The translations under genes and the position numbers were made by a program. Below are positions 18,251-28,129 of a stretch of 64,000 bases of DNA, one piece after another. The notes beneath the pieces were generated by a model. It was not told where the DNA came from and made no database searches. It saw only the letters and a program-made list of their open reading frames with translations. Within the stretch, counting starts at the first letter, position 1, and the number at the start of each line of letters is the position of its first letter. The DNA comes from Picochlorum sp. 'celeri' (Eukaryota; Chlorophyta; Trebouxiophyceae), in NCBI GenBank assembly GCA_010909725.1, contig JAACMV010000019.1:1054001-1118000 (forward strand), in the 5' to 3' direction.

Positions 18251-18961
18251 TTACAATTCCATATTTGGCATCTGAAAGTCCTCTGGATCTTCACCCATCT
18301 CAGCCATGTACTTTTCCATCGCCTCCTCTCTCGTAAACATATTACCTCTCAAACCCTGGTCAGCCATCTCCCCCAACACCCTCTCGATATTCTGCTCCTT
18401 GGGATCCTTGCCTTCAAACTTGGGGTAGGCAACAAAATCATCATCCACCTTGAAATCCTTCCCATTGGCACACGCTCGAGTCAGATCATCACACAACCAC
18501 TTTTCAAAATCACTCTTTGTAGAGCCAAAGCTACCAGTATACAACGCCTCCCCCACATCAGCGTCATGCTCCCCCATCAGCTGCTGTGCAGCATATTCTA
18601 TAGTCCTGCAAGCCTCCCCACACTCACCCATCCTCTTCATATCCTTTACCACCAAGTACCCCTTCCAACTCTTCTCTAAATGCAAGTGCGTGATCCATTC
18701 ACCCTGCTCCCTCCATGCAGTCGTCGACTTTTCCACATGGTCAATCACACTCTCCTCAGACATGCCCTTTTTCCTCGCCTGCTTCGACAATGTATCGAAC
18801 AAGTTCCTACTAAGATGAGAGCATACAGCACATGTAATCTTTTTCACGTCTTTTTTCCTGGGTGGAATCTTCTTCCGTGGATCCTTTTTTCCTGGTTGGC
18901 CCAAGACGTGGATCACAACAGCCACGAATACCAATGCCCGAAGCACCCTTGATGCAATCAT
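18251..18961 (-). CDS. ER MSAP/DUF3456 saposin-like protein
   Basis: 236 aa with a signal peptide (VLRALVFVAVVIHVLG). A Lys-rich segment leads to a saposin-like cysteine domain: ITCAVCSHLSRNLFD, GECGEACRTIEYAAQQLMGEHDADVGEALY and FEKWLCDDLTRACANGKDF. This spacing matches the plant proteins annotated as TLR4 regulator and MIR-interacting MSAP (Arabidopsis At1g42480 type), relatives of animal Canopy proteins. The acidic C-terminus contains EQNIERVLGEMADQGLRGNMFTREE-like sequence also shared with the plant proteins. A role in ER protein folding is inferred from the family. ATP10 follows 76 bp downstream. Confidence 0.75.
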   Translation of the reverse strand: MIASRVLRALVFVAVVIHVLGQPGKKDPRKKIPPRKKDVKKITCAVCSHLSRNLFDTLSKQARKKGMSEESVIDHVEKSTTAWREQGEWITHLHLEKSWKGYLVVKDMKRMGECGEACRTIEYAAQQLMGEHDADVGEALYTGSFGSTKSDFEKWLCDDLTRACANGKDFKVDDDFVAYPKFEGKDPKEQNIERVLGEMADQGLRGNMFTREEAMEKYMAEMGEDPEDFQMPNMEL

Positions 18962-19219
18962 GGTAAAATTTTATATTCAGAATTCATATGCAATCCTTCA
19001 TGGGGTCTGGTATTCCATACAGGTGGTGTGCTTCTAGAGTGCTCCTAAAGTATACATTCCCATCAAAGGTATTGCTTGATGGGAGTGTATTAGAGCAATG
19101 AAGTGTTTGCCTCAGATCTGAAGATGGCGATCAGATTCCCATGAATCCACGAGGGTGCCTATTTCTTTCATTCAATTACTTTTGCTTTTACTGACATACC
19201 TATATATCAAGGATTGACA

Positions 19220-19743
19220 ATGATTGCCTGCAAAGCTGTCTCTACCCAGGCTAGAGCCGTGCCTGTTGTTGCCTCGATCAACCGAGTTGCTGGCAGCAGC
19301 AGACTGCCAATGGTTCGTATTCAACATCTGCCTTGTACTACTACATGGAAATATATGTGATTTTGAAATTGATGGATCCATGGATCACGTTGTATGCTTG
19401 GTTATTGTAGGCTGTGGTTCGTCGCCAGACTGTGAGGGCCTCTGCCGGGGAGAACGAGTTGGATACCGATGCCATCATCAGCGATTTGTCTGAGAAGTGG
19501 GAGGCTGTAGAGAACAAGCCAGCTGCTGTGATCTACACTGTGGGAGCCATCTCTGGAGTGTGGTTGGCCAACACTGTGGTGGGAGCCATCAACTCTCTTC
19601 CATTGTTGCCAAAGGTTTTCGAGTTGGTGGGATTGGGATATGCTGCCTGGTTCACCTACAGATATCTTTTGTTCAAGGAGAACAGAGAGGAGCTTCTCGA
19701 TGATATTGAGGCATTGAAGAAGAAGATTGCAGGAGATGCCTAA
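19220..19743 (+). CDS. CURT1: Thylakoid curvature protein CURT1
   Basis: Exons 19220-19312 (31 codons) and 19411-19743 give 141 aa. The donor is CCAATG|GTTCGT and the acceptor TTGTAG|GCT. The first ~42 residues (MIACKAVSTQARAVPVV..RRQTVRASA) are a plastid transit peptide. The mature protein has an amphipathic N-terminal helix (ISDLSEKWEAVENKPAAVIY), two transmembrane helices (VGAISGVWLANTVVGAI and FELVGLGYAAWFTYRYLLF) and a charged C-terminal helix (ENREELLDDIEALKKKI), the CURT1/CAAD architecture. CURT1 oligomers bend grana margins. A TGTAA signal is present near 19829. The thylakoid remodelling GTPase FZL is its convergent neighbour, 90 bp away. Confidence 0.93.
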
Positions 19744-19833
19744 GTGTACGTGTGTTTTTTCTCTCTCGATTTCATGAAAAGAATTATATACGAGCATGGA
19801 TTTTAATGATTCGTTCGTTAGTTCATGATGTAA

Positions 19834-22638
19834 TCAAATGATTTTTTGTTTCAAGCGTTCCAGTTGGGATGCATAGTCGCTGTTGAGAGTGTGCATGTTG
19901 CGCTCCAGGCGGGAGATTTCTCCCGTGACGACAGTCTCTAGGGGTGCGACCATATCCTTGACCGAAGACTCACATTGGTCAAGAGCCTCCATGCGTTCAG
20001 CCTCCATGTCTTTGAAGAGTTTTTGGACGAGTGTGTCAATGTCTGCTGAGATTTTCTTCTTTGCTTCCATTCTTCTCACTGGAATGTTGAGTAATGATGT
20101 GTATCCCACGGCTGCACTGAGGCCTACGGCGAGCAAGTCTTCTAGAGTGTTGGGTAGAATGTATGTGAGGACAAGGCCCAGGCCAGCTGCGGACCCGGCA
20201 GTGCTCACAGAACTGGTAACTGCAGTTCGGATTTCTGTTTCCAACATTGTCCCAAACCTCGTCATATCTATATTGAAGTCTTCTTCTTCTTCTTCTTTCG
20301 TTGGATACTGCGAGTCTTGAATACGCTGCTCTTGGGTTTCTCTCCATTCTCGACGAGAAGATGATGATGCAATGGGTGGAGGTGGGACATTGTAGGCACC
20401 TGCTCTCTCCATAACAAAATCTCTATAGTTTTGCTCCACACGCTTGCAATTGACGTCTAGCCAAGAGCTATGTTCATCAACAATTGCATTGATTCGCTGT
20501 ACAGCATCAGTTGAGATGTCCTGGTTGTACAATACCTGGACGGCTGCAGATGTTGTGGAGTTTTTGTCCAGGTATGGGAGCAATGACTGCCAATTGGACA
20601 GTTGCATCACCTGATCAATGACACCACCAATCATGTCCATCATCCGGCTGACTTGCTGTGAAATTTCTGCCCTTTGAAGTTTTGCTTCTTTAGTCATGTC
20701 GTCCCGAAAGGTATTCAGCTGACTCTGAACAAGTTTGATTGATTCGGCATCTTGGCGCAATACATCAAGTTCAGACTGCAATTGCTTCTGCGCGGCATCC
20801 ATCAGAGCTTCAGCAACAAATAAAGGAGTCTGCAGTTTTAACCGCATGCTTTCTGGAGTTCCACCTGTGCCAAGGAGAAAATCTCGTACGTGGGATTCAA
20901 GATTTTCAAACCGGGATGATTTCCATTTCTGAGATCCAGACAAATATTCCTGCTCCACTGGTGTCAACACCCCAGATCCTTCGTCTCCCATGGCGTATCG
21001 ACATTCTACCTTTGCTTCTGTGGCACGCTTGGCTGATACTGGAATAGCCTTGGCACCCTGAACGCTCAGTAATCTCTTGGCATTGTTCTCCACAAATTCC
21101 ACCACTTCATTGACCTCGTCATTGTTGGCGAGTAAATCTACTTTGTTCACTACAAAAACAACCTTCTTCCCCCATTCTCTAACGTACTTGAGAAATCGTA
21201 CCTCGCTATCTGTGAACGGCCTATCAGCTGACAGAACAAAAAGAACCAGATCTGCTCGGGGAATGAATTCCTCTGTCAGCCGTTGCTGCCGCTCCAGGAT
21301 AACATTCGTTCCTGGTGTATCTACAATGTTTATTTCTTTGAGCAAGTCTGCCCCAGTGTATCTCACGAAGAGACCGTCTGACTGTTGCTCAACCCGCTCC
21401 TCCTCTCCATTCCGAACATCAGCCCATTTTATGACGGTAATCTCATTCGTTGTTGGAAGGATGCCTTCCGGAACAATCTCACCCCCAAGCATGGCATTCA
21501 CAACAGCCGATTTTCCACTGTTAAATTCTCCAACAATCACGACGAGGAACAGTTCATCCAGTTGCTTGACAGAATCTTCCAAGAGTGACACTTCCTCCAA
21601 CAAAGGACACTCTGCTCTTAGAAAATCAATCAACCCGGTGAGAAACTCCTTCTGTTCCGCAACCATAGATTCTCTCGAGATACTAAGCACGTCTGAAACC
21701 TGGGCCACCTTTCCCATACTATCATTGCTTTCTTCTACAGAGGGTGACCTTGTATCCTCTGCAGAGAGGCATGATTTGAGCATTGTTCCAAAGTCGACGC
21801 CTCCTCGCTCTTCATAGATTGTATTCCATGCACGATAGTCTTCCAACCGTACAACCACGCCATCCACCTCTGAGAGAAGTGCACTGGCCTGATTGGCATC
21901 TATGTCTTCTATCAATGATTGGTTCAATTTGCTCATCACAGGGACACTAGACCCACTCGTCTGCTTCCTTGCCTCCACAACAAGATTATACATATCATCC
22001 GAACCTTCCATCACCAACAATCCAGCACCCTCAAACGCAGCCTTGGTTGCATCCTCTCCACTCTGAGCCACCTTGCCCACCAAAGCTCCACTCCCCATGG
22101 CATTCTTGGCGACTACAATTGGTAGACCAGACGCAGATACCATGACCCCGTCAGCCCCCACAGCTTCTGCCACATCAGATCGATCCTCTACCAGCACCAT
22201 GCGTTTGCTCCCTATGGCATCTTTGAGGGCCAGCACTGCAGAATAAAGTTCTCCAGTTCCCAGCTCTGCAGTTTCCCTTACAACAATCCCTGTCACATTC
22301 TGATATCCTAAAATATCTTCGATAACCCCCTGGCCCTGAAGAATATCTTTGGACTCCACCTCTAGCAGAATGCCTGGAATCTCTATACGAACTTGCTTCC
22401 TTCCAGCAGGCAGCAACCCACCACCACTAGCACTATTCCGGCAATATACGTGTCTTCCATCACCGTTCGCTCTCAAATAACCCAATCTGTTACCACATAC
22501 TGTGGTATGTAATGCATCAAGGACCCGTCCTTGTCTAAAACGTGGACAAACCACGGCATTCTGGGAATAGCAAGAGACTCGCAGCACTCCCTTTGCATGA
22601 ATCCTATGATGCGCATTACGACATGTAGCACTCATCAT
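19834..22638 (-). CDS. FZL: FZL, plastid fuzzy-onion-like dynamin GTPase
   Basis: 934 aa, intronless. After a transit-like N-terminus, residues about 95-280 form the thiamine-phosphate-synthase-like TIM-barrel region found in FZL (VLVEDRSDVAEAVGADGVMV). The dynamin GTPase follows: GEFNSGKS (370-377), VDTPGTN (G3) and VNKVD (G4). A helical region and a hydrophobic hairpin (AAGLGLVLTYILP and LLAVGLSAAVGYTSLL, about 790-840) precede a C-terminal coiled coil. FZL sits on inner-envelope and thylakoid membranes and controls grana and thylakoid network shape, probably by membrane fusion. The length matches the plant protein. Confidence 0.93.
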   Translation of the reverse strand: MMSATCRNAHHRIHAKGVLRVSCYSQNAVVCPRFRQGRVLDALHTTVCGNRLGYLRANGDGRHVYCRNSASGGGLLPAGRKQVRIEIPGILLEVESKDILQGQGVIEDILGYQNVTGIVVRETAELGTGELYSAVLALKDAIGSKRMVLVEDRSDVAEAVGADGVMVSASGLPIVVAKNAMGSGALVGKVAQSGEDATKAAFEGAGLLVMEGSDDMYNLVVEARKQTSGSSVPVMSKLNQSLIEDIDANQASALLSEVDGVVVRLEDYRAWNTIYEERGGVDFGTMLKSCLSAEDTRSPSVEESNDSMGKVAQVSDVLSISRESMVAEQKEFLTGLIDFLRAECPLLEEVSLLEDSVKQLDELFLVVIVGEFNSGKSAVVNAMLGGEIVPEGILPTTNEITVIKWADVRNGEEERVEQQSDGLFVRYTGADLLKEINIVDTPGTNVILERQQRLTEEFIPRADLVLFVLSADRPFTDSEVRFLKYVREWGKKVVFVVNKVDLLANNDEVNEVVEFVENNAKRLLSVQGAKAIPVSAKRATEAKVECRYAMGDEGSGVLTPVEQEYLSGSQKWKSSRFENLESHVRDFLLGTGGTPESMRLKLQTPLFVAEALMDAAQKQLQSELDVLRQDAESIKLVQSQLNTFRDDMTKEAKLQRAEISQQVSRMMDMIGGVIDQVMQLSNWQSLLPYLDKNSTTSAAVQVLYNQDISTDAVQRINAIVDEHSSWLDVNCKRVEQNYRDFVMERAGAYNVPPPPIASSSSRREWRETQEQRIQDSQYPTKEEEEEDFNIDMTRFGTMLETEIRTAVTSSVSTAGSAAGLGLVLTYILPNTLEDLLAVGLSAAVGYTSLLNIPVRRMEAKKKISADIDTLVQKLFKDMEAERMEALDQCESSVKDMVAPLETVVTGEISRLERNMHTLNSDYASQLERLKQKII

Positions 22639-23058
22639 TTTTATACACTATATGGACGTGAATCTACCAAATGGAGCTTTGCACAAGAGATCGCACGAGC
22701 AGTCTGCGTAAGGCTGACCAACCAAGAGAAAAAAACCAACACGTCAGCCGATGCTGATGCGTATCAGCAATGTAAAAGAACAAACAATAAGATATATGTA
22801 GCTATGACCAATAGATTCCCCATGATATCGCCATACATGCCATTTGTAGTCACGTAGCAGATCGTAATCGGTCCAAGCGACACGTTGATGGGTGCTTTGA
22901 GCCCAATATATATTTTGCCGCTCGAATAGACCATCCAGTCCCATGAACAGGCACCTTTGAAAGGGCTCACTCCGACCAGCAGCAGGTGTGACATCCGGAC
23001 TGGACCAGGATGGGTCGTGCTGACGTGTCGATTGTGAAAGTTACAAAAACATGTGTCA
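22639..23058. other. Divergent region between FZL and the flavoenzyme
   Basis: 420 bp between outward-facing start codons, presumably both promoters. The small frames across it have no recognisable content, and no RNA gene is seen. Confidence 0.45.
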
Positions 23059-24429
23059 ATGGCGACGAAAGAAGGAATCTTTCTGCCACATTCAGAGGAA
23101 TATGAGGAAATATTGTCCAAGATTTTTCACGGTGGAGCGGCGGGGTCTCAGCCCGGGGCGATTGTTCAGCCGCGGACCGAAGACGACATTCGTCATGCCC
23201 TGAAGATGGCCAGCTCGACAGGCATGAAAATCTGTGTGCGAGGAGGAGGCCACAGCGGTCATTGCTCAGCATCTGGAGCCATGATGCTTGATCTATCTCG
23301 ATATATGAATGCGGTGACCTGGAATGGCAAAGATCGGGTGGTGGTGGCACAGGGAGGAGCTATTGTTGGAGATGTGCTACGCTGTCTCGCCCAACATGAC
23401 TCGACCATCTCTGTTGGGGTGTATGGCACTCCAGGCATGGGTCTCGTCCTTCAGGGAGGGATCGGATATCTCACACGATCGTGTGGTCTAACTCTTGATG
23501 CAATAGAGGAGATTCGCGCAGTTCGTGTGAGCGATGGGGCGTCGATTGTATGCTCTGCAGACGACCCAAAAGGGGATGCCTTTGCGCTCCTCAGAGGCGC
23601 TGCTCCATTCCTGGCAATCGTCACAGAAATTACCTTGCAGCCCATCCCTCAACAGTCTTTGCATGTTATGAGAGCGATATATTCTCTTGAATCCATCAGG
23701 TTGCTAATCGCCGAGTCGGAAACGTTACCACATGCGTGCTCCTGCTCTCTTGTGCTTGGAGTTCCACCATCTGGCACATCGGTCCCAGTGGCTATGATGT
23801 ACGCCGTCGGAGCAACAGAGGATGCAGAATCTTCCCTTGAACATATAGAAGCTACACATGCGAGTAAAATCATGGCAGGCCCGTGGCACTCGAGAGCACC
23901 AGGGCTCTCTCAATGTCCATTGTTTGAGCTCCCATGCCTTTCAGATGGGCAAGTCCCATCTGCGCCCGCAGCTCCAAAGGATCGTCATTCAAGACCATCA
24001 ACATGTGTGTATTCTTTACTATTTCCCTCAGACACCTTGGCAGTATCTACAGAACTACTTGATAGGGCTCTGAAACATGTGCCAAATGAGTCATGCACCA
24101 TTGCTCTGCAGCACTGTGGAGGTGCCGTGGCGAAGGTCGCTCCATCCGCTACAGCCTTTGCAGGACGCCAAGTTGAATGGTCCATGGTGATCACTGCGAT
24201 ATGGGATCCCTCGGATACACGCGCCGGAGAAATCGCGCAGCAGTGGGCCAAGGACTGCTTCATGTCCATGGAGCACCTTGCGTGTGGCCTGTACATTGTA
24301 GAACGACACCCCGAACAGCCAGACATCTACCAGAGAGAATTGAAACTCGCATTTGGAGAGAATTTGCCACGCATCAAACGTCTGCGAGAGGCATGGGACC
24401 CACATCACGTCCTGCTGTCATCCCTATGA
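23059..24429 (+). CDS. BBE-type FAD-linked oxidoreductase
   Basis: 456 aa from the ATG at 23059, intronless. The PCMH-type FAD domain carries VRGGGHSGHCSASG, whose first His corresponds to the histidine that binds FAD covalently in berberine-bridge-enzyme relatives, and GTPGMGLVLQGGIGYLTRSCGLTLDAI, the standard glycine-rich segment. The C-terminus (EAWDPHHVLLSSL) occupies the place of the BBE motif but lacks its usual Asn-Pro. No signal peptide is seen, so a cytosolic enzyme is likely, closer to bacterial-type members than to secreted plant BBEs. The substrate (sugar, alcohol or alkaloid-like) cannot be deduced. Confidence 0.8.
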   Translation: MATKEGIFLPHSEEYEEILSKIFHGGAAGSQPGAIVQPRTEDDIRHALKMASSTGMKICVRGGGHSGHCSASGAMMLDLSRYMNAVTWNGKDRVVVAQGGAIVGDVLRCLAQHDSTISVGVYGTPGMGLVLQGGIGYLTRSCGLTLDAIEEIRAVRVSDGASIVCSADDPKGDAFALLRGAAPFLAIVTEITLQPIPQQSLHVMRAIYSLESIRLLIAESETLPHACSCSLVLGVPPSGTSVPVAMMYAVGATEDAESSLEHIEATHASKIMAGPWHSRAPGLSQCPLFELPCLSDGQVPSAPAAPKDRHSRPSTCVYSLLFPSDTLAVSTELLDRALKHVPNESCTIALQHCGGAVAKVAPSATAFAGRQVEWSMVITAIWDPSDTRAGEIAQQWAKDCFMSMEHLACGLYIVERHPEQPDIYQRELKLAFGENLPRIKRLREAWDPHHVLLSSL

Positions 24430-25021
24430 CCATTTTGAGCGCGACAAGGGCAATGGTGACCTCTTGTCGACCGATGCGGTTGCAGAAAAAAGGCGCCCTT
24501 ACCAGAAGATCACGATTTCCTGATTCCCATATCCCCGGATGGGAATCCGGCAAATGTGACGAATAGGTCTACACGGATGTCTCCTTCACACTCATATTTT
24601 ATTCAGATTGAATAGTTGCAAACATTTGGTGATAAATTTCGAGGCGTGTTCGTGTGCAGTGTCAATTGTGGGACTGTGGCATGCGATTACCCTCGTCTTG
24701 TCGCTATCAATCATTCCTGAATATTATAATTATTTGAAATCACCATGGTATTTTTTGATATATGAACGTATTTATTTGGCAGAAGAATCAGGGGTTTAAT
24801 GACGGGGAACGTGTCGACGAAAGTTTCGGAAATGTTGATGGAAAATTATGCAAGGGCGTTGCTGGGTGCGCCAAGGAGGTATGCTAGAGAGAGGGATTGT
24901 AGCAATAGTGACATTAATTTTAGAATCGATAAAATAGGATATAGAATCAGGAGATCAGGTGAGGTGACTGTCCATTGTGGTGAGGTGTTGTCTGACAAGG
25001 ACAACAGCGAAAATACACATC
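24430..25021. other. Intergenic, flavoenzyme to RRM gene
   Basis: 592 bp, the largest gap. It contains the hairpin at 24522-24547 and otherwise AT-rich sequence that probably includes the RRM gene promoter and leader. A 76-codon frame at 24799-25029 lacks any recognisable feature and is treated as leader sequence. Confidence 0.45.
24522..24547. repeat. Perfect 9-bp hairpin downstream of the flavoenzyme
   Basis: GATTCCCAT (24522-24530) and ATGGGAATC (24539-24547) flank an 8-nt loop, about 93 bp after the flavoenzyme stop codon. A 3' UTR structure or unannotated RNA is possible. Confidence 0.6.
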
Positions 25022-25954
25022 ATGAGTGACCAGCATCAAGAAGAGGAGTCTATTAAAGTTGCTCGAAGGGTTTATGTGGGTAATTTGGCGTGGAAAACCA
25101 CTTGGCAGGATCTGAAGGATCATTTTTCAGCAGTGGGGGAGGTTCGGTTTGCCGATGTGCTTCGTGATGGAGGCATGCGGAGTAAGGGATGTGGGATTGT
25201 GGAGTTTGAGAATGCTGAATCTGCCAAAATTGCGATTGAGACATTGAATCATAGTATGCTAGATGGGAGGCAAGTATTTGTTCGAGAAGACAGGGAGGAC
25301 TTTGAGCTCAAGGGTCATGAAGGCCCCTCTGGGAGGAAGGCGTATGGAGAAGTGGATCAGGTTCTGGCTGGGCGGCCAACTGCGGGCGTTGTTCTTGGAA
25401 AAAAGGTCTGGGTGGGAAATCTGGCGGGAGATGTGACGTGGAAGGATTTGAAAGATCATTTCAGGGGGGCTGGGAATGTTGTGCATGCTGCTGTGTTGGA
25501 GCATGAGGATGGGACATCCAAAGGATGTGGCATCGTGGAATTCGCCTCGCCATCCGAGGCTCTTCGAGCCATTTCTATGCTTTCCAATTCGATGCTGCGG
25601 GGCAACGCCATTGTTGTTCGGGAGGATAGAGAGGAGGCGTACACGGTGGCTCCAAGAAGTCAGAGGCTTGATGATGGATATCAGCAGCAAGGTGCAGAGA
25701 GTAATCAGGTTGTAATCCATGGCCTCCCATATAAGATGGCTTGGCAGGATCTGAAAGATATGGTGAGGGAATTCGCACGAGGTCCAGTCATAAGGGCTGA
25801 TATTGTGACTACTGTGACTGGCTTATCAAAGGGGTACGGGGTCGTGGTGCTGTCAAGTCCAGAGGATGCTCAAAGTGTCATTTCTAATTTGCATGGGCGC
25901 GTGGTGGAAGGTAGAGTCTTAACCGCAAAGTTCGATAAGTTTTCTAAAAAATAA
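25022..25954 (+). CDS. Three-RRM RNA-binding protein (Gbp2/hnRNP M-like)
   Basis: 310 aa from the ATG at 25022 (MSDQHQEEE). Three RNA-recognition motifs are present. RRM1 (about 15-88) has RNP2 VYVGNL and RNP1 SKGCGIVEF, RRM2 (about 125-198) has VWVGNL and SKGCGIVEF, and RRM3 (about 233-306) is a weaker copy with VVIHGL and SKGYGVVVL. RRM1 and RRM2 share the unusual W.DLKDHF helix and the VREDRE tail, so they arose by duplication. Arrangement and motifs resemble yeast Gbp2/Hrb1 and animal hnRNP M/MYEF2, nuclear mRNA packaging proteins. There is no RS or RGG region, so the assignment to that subgroup is moderate. Confidence 0.8.
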   Translation: MSDQHQEEESIKVARRVYVGNLAWKTTWQDLKDHFSAVGEVRFADVLRDGGMRSKGCGIVEFENAESAKIAIETLNHSMLDGRQVFVREDREDFELKGHEGPSGRKAYGEVDQVLAGRPTAGVVLGKKVWVGNLAGDVTWKDLKDHFRGAGNVVHAAVLEHEDGTSKGCGIVEFASPSEALRAISMLSNSMLRGNAIVVREDREEAYTVAPRSQRLDDGYQQQGAESNQVVIHGLPYKMAWQDLKDMVREFARGPVIRADIVTTVTGLSKGYGVVVLSSPEDAQSVISNLHGRVVEGRVLTAKFDKFSKK

Positions 25955-26157
25955 AAGAATCTTTCGGAAGTAACAGTTTATTTTTTTATGGAGGGGATCC
26001 GTTGTTTTGCATGGGATTCAGTGCAGATGTTGTCCAGAATAAGGATCCTGGTATCACAAAAGGTGTGGAGGGTTTTTTTTCAATTTTTTTTCACATGGCA
26101 TAGTATCTGCTATATATACTGTTCTCATGTAATGTGAGTGATACATCATCTTTTGCT

Positions 26158-28047
26158 TCATTCAAACATGATATCATATGGTTTGAACTTTGTTTTGAAT
26201 TCTTCAGTATTTTCTACTTCCTCTTGTTCTGATACTTTACAGAGCTTCCAATCAGCGCGCTCTGGCACCTTTGCCAAAGATGCGAGGACTTCTCTGCCAA
26301 AACTCAAAGGATGTCTCTCTCCATATGCAATTGGGTGGATCAGTCTTGACCCATCTGGCAAGATGGCGCAAAAGTACTCTCCTTCACCGACTATATCTTT
26401 CATTGTATCGATAGTTGTCTGCATATCGGCTTTTCCAATTGGTGTAAATGTGTGCCCTAGCTTTCTGCCTGCATCCACAAATGCCTGTCGTGCATCGTCT
26501 GCATCCTTGAGGGGCAAACCGACGATATTTATGTGGCAATGGTTTCCGCCGCTTTTCCTAAGCCTCATAAAACGTTCGAATCCGACCATTGCCTTGCCCT
26601 GCGATGCGAAAAAACTAGAGAGTGCCGATAGATACCGTGCCATCTCATCCACGGCTGACGTGGGAAGGTCCAACGAACATGCATGATGCTCTACTGGAAC
26701 CAGTAAAACATGCGATTTTGTTATAGCTCCTTTATCTAATGCAACATATAGTTCTTGACCAATGCTGCAGACTAGATTTACATCCGCATTCGGATTTGAC
26801 AGACAGAACCAGCACCCTTCCACTGGAGCAGCATCCCGTTTCCTCTTTTGCAAAGCTGCAGGCTCAATAAAGAGTTGCCTTCCCATCAATTCTTGTTCAT
26901 TTAATTGACATGCTTTATCCATTTCCTCTTTCGTTGAAAATTGTATATGACAGTACGTATTCAGTTTCCCATCAGTGTTGGCTTTTCTAACAACATCAAC
27001 AACCTTGCCTGCAGTTGAAAAGTATGCTATTAATTCCTCTTCTGTAGCTGCAAAAGGAACATTCCTCACAAATATTGTCTTTGATCTATCCTTCACAACA
27101 TCTTGGCGACCCAGAGAAGGGGCAGCCACGGGCAATTTCTGCTTCTTTGTAGCATCTTGCCATCTCCATGGTTGCTCTCCTTGGGAGGATCTCTCATCCG
27201 CATCTCTCTTCCTCGCATGAAACCCTGAATAGGGACATTTTGTAGACTCTGGTGGGATCGCTTTAAACTGATCAGGCTCCATCTGTTCACAAGGAACCAG
27301 TCCTAATGCTTGAATCCATTTTTGCTTCTCAGCATTGCCCACATGTCCCATGCCTAAAAATCGAGTGATATGCCTTCCCGTCCCTTTATCCTCATTTATA
27401 TAAGGAACTCTAGCGAAATGTTTTGTGTTGGTCCCCGCAACGTGGTACCGAGGGCGTGCAAGCAGCGCCAAATCAGCCACAGGACCTGACAGGTGAGAGG
27501 AAATGACATCCTTGCCTGCTCCTCCAACTCCTCTCGTGACACCCTCCGGCCAATCATTCGTCAACAACACATCCAAATCGCCCTCCATCCCCATGATTGC
27601 TTTCTTCACTTTCTCTACCGCTGCCTTTGAATAATACATGTGACTATCCTCATCAGACCCATATGCTGCTGCATTGTACACCCCATCAAGAAAAGCAACC
27701 TGCAGGCCTTTGATCGTCGCTAACCCTCCTCTTCCCAAGTAATGAATCGCACATGATGGGTTCTGAGATAGCTTGTCAATCATATATCGACTCCCGTGAC
27801 CAAAACCACCGATGAAGTAGGTGGGAACAGAAGCTACCTTGCTCCCTTCCAAGTAGGCCTCCAACTGACCGGCATACTCGGCGTCATCAGCCCCCTCTAA
27901 AGATGGCTCAAAAAATCTTCCAACACAAAATAGGACGTCAAATGGACCATGCGATGCATGCACTTTTGCAACCCGCGTAAATAAAGCATTAAAGTTTCCA
28001 TTTACATCTCCGACAAAGAGCGCCTTCACAGGAGAACTTGATCCCAT
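26158..28047 (-). CDS. CWF19L1: CWF19L1-like protein with an internal RRM
   Basis: 629 aa, intronless. The N-terminal metallophosphatase-like domain of CWF19L1 (KALFVGDVNGNFNALFTRV.., FCVGRFFEP, VPTYFIGGFGHG, FLDGVYN, LLTNDWPEG) is followed by FLGMGHVGNAEKQKWIQAL, an RRM (about 325-395; IFVRNVPFAATEEELIAYFS), and the two CwfJ C-terminal domains containing the HIT-like GCWFCLSNP.., HVLLVPVEHHACSLDL and GGNHCHINIVGLPL. Family members act in intron-lariat turnover and spliceosome disassembly together with DBR1. The inserted RRM is not part of human CWF19L1 as I know it. It lies 82 bp downstream of the SDG40-like gene on the same strand. Confidence 0.88.
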   Translation of the reverse strand: MGSSSPVKALFVGDVNGNFNALFTRVAKVHASHGPFDVLFCVGRFFEPSLEGADDAEYAGQLEAYLEGSKVASVPTYFIGGFGHGSRYMIDKLSQNPSCAIHYLGRGGLATIKGLQVAFLDGVYNAAAYGSDEDSHMYYSKAAVEKVKKAIMGMEGDLDVLLTNDWPEGVTRGVGGAGKDVISSHLSGPVADLALLARPRYHVAGTNTKHFARVPYINEDKGTGRHITRFLGMGHVGNAEKQKWIQALGLVPCEQMEPDQFKAIPPESTKCPYSGFHARKRDADERSSQGEQPWRWQDATKKQKLPVAAPSLGRQDVVKDRSKTIFVRNVPFAATEEELIAYFSTAGKVVDVVRKANTDGKLNTYCHIQFSTKEEMDKACQLNEQELMGRQLFIEPAALQKRKRDAAPVEGCWFCLSNPNADVNLVCSIGQELYVALDKGAITKSHVLLVPVEHHACSLDLPTSAVDEMARYLSALSSFFASQGKAMVGFERFMRLRKSGGNHCHINIVGLPLKDADDARQAFVDAGRKLGHTFTPIGKADMQTTIDTMKDIVGEGEYFCAILPDGSRLIHPIAYGERHPLSFGREVLASLAKVPERADWKLCKVSEQEEVENTEEFKTKFKPYDIMFE

Positions 28048-28129
28048 GATGGTACTCTTTTACAATTTAAATATACAAATATTCATCAGGATGCATGCAG
28101 GATGGACGGATATTGGCCCACTCATGCCT

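Noticed and set aside
24799..25029. 76-codon plus-strand frame before the RRM gene
   Set aside because: No domain or targeting signal, and it overlaps the RRM start; more likely 5' leader.
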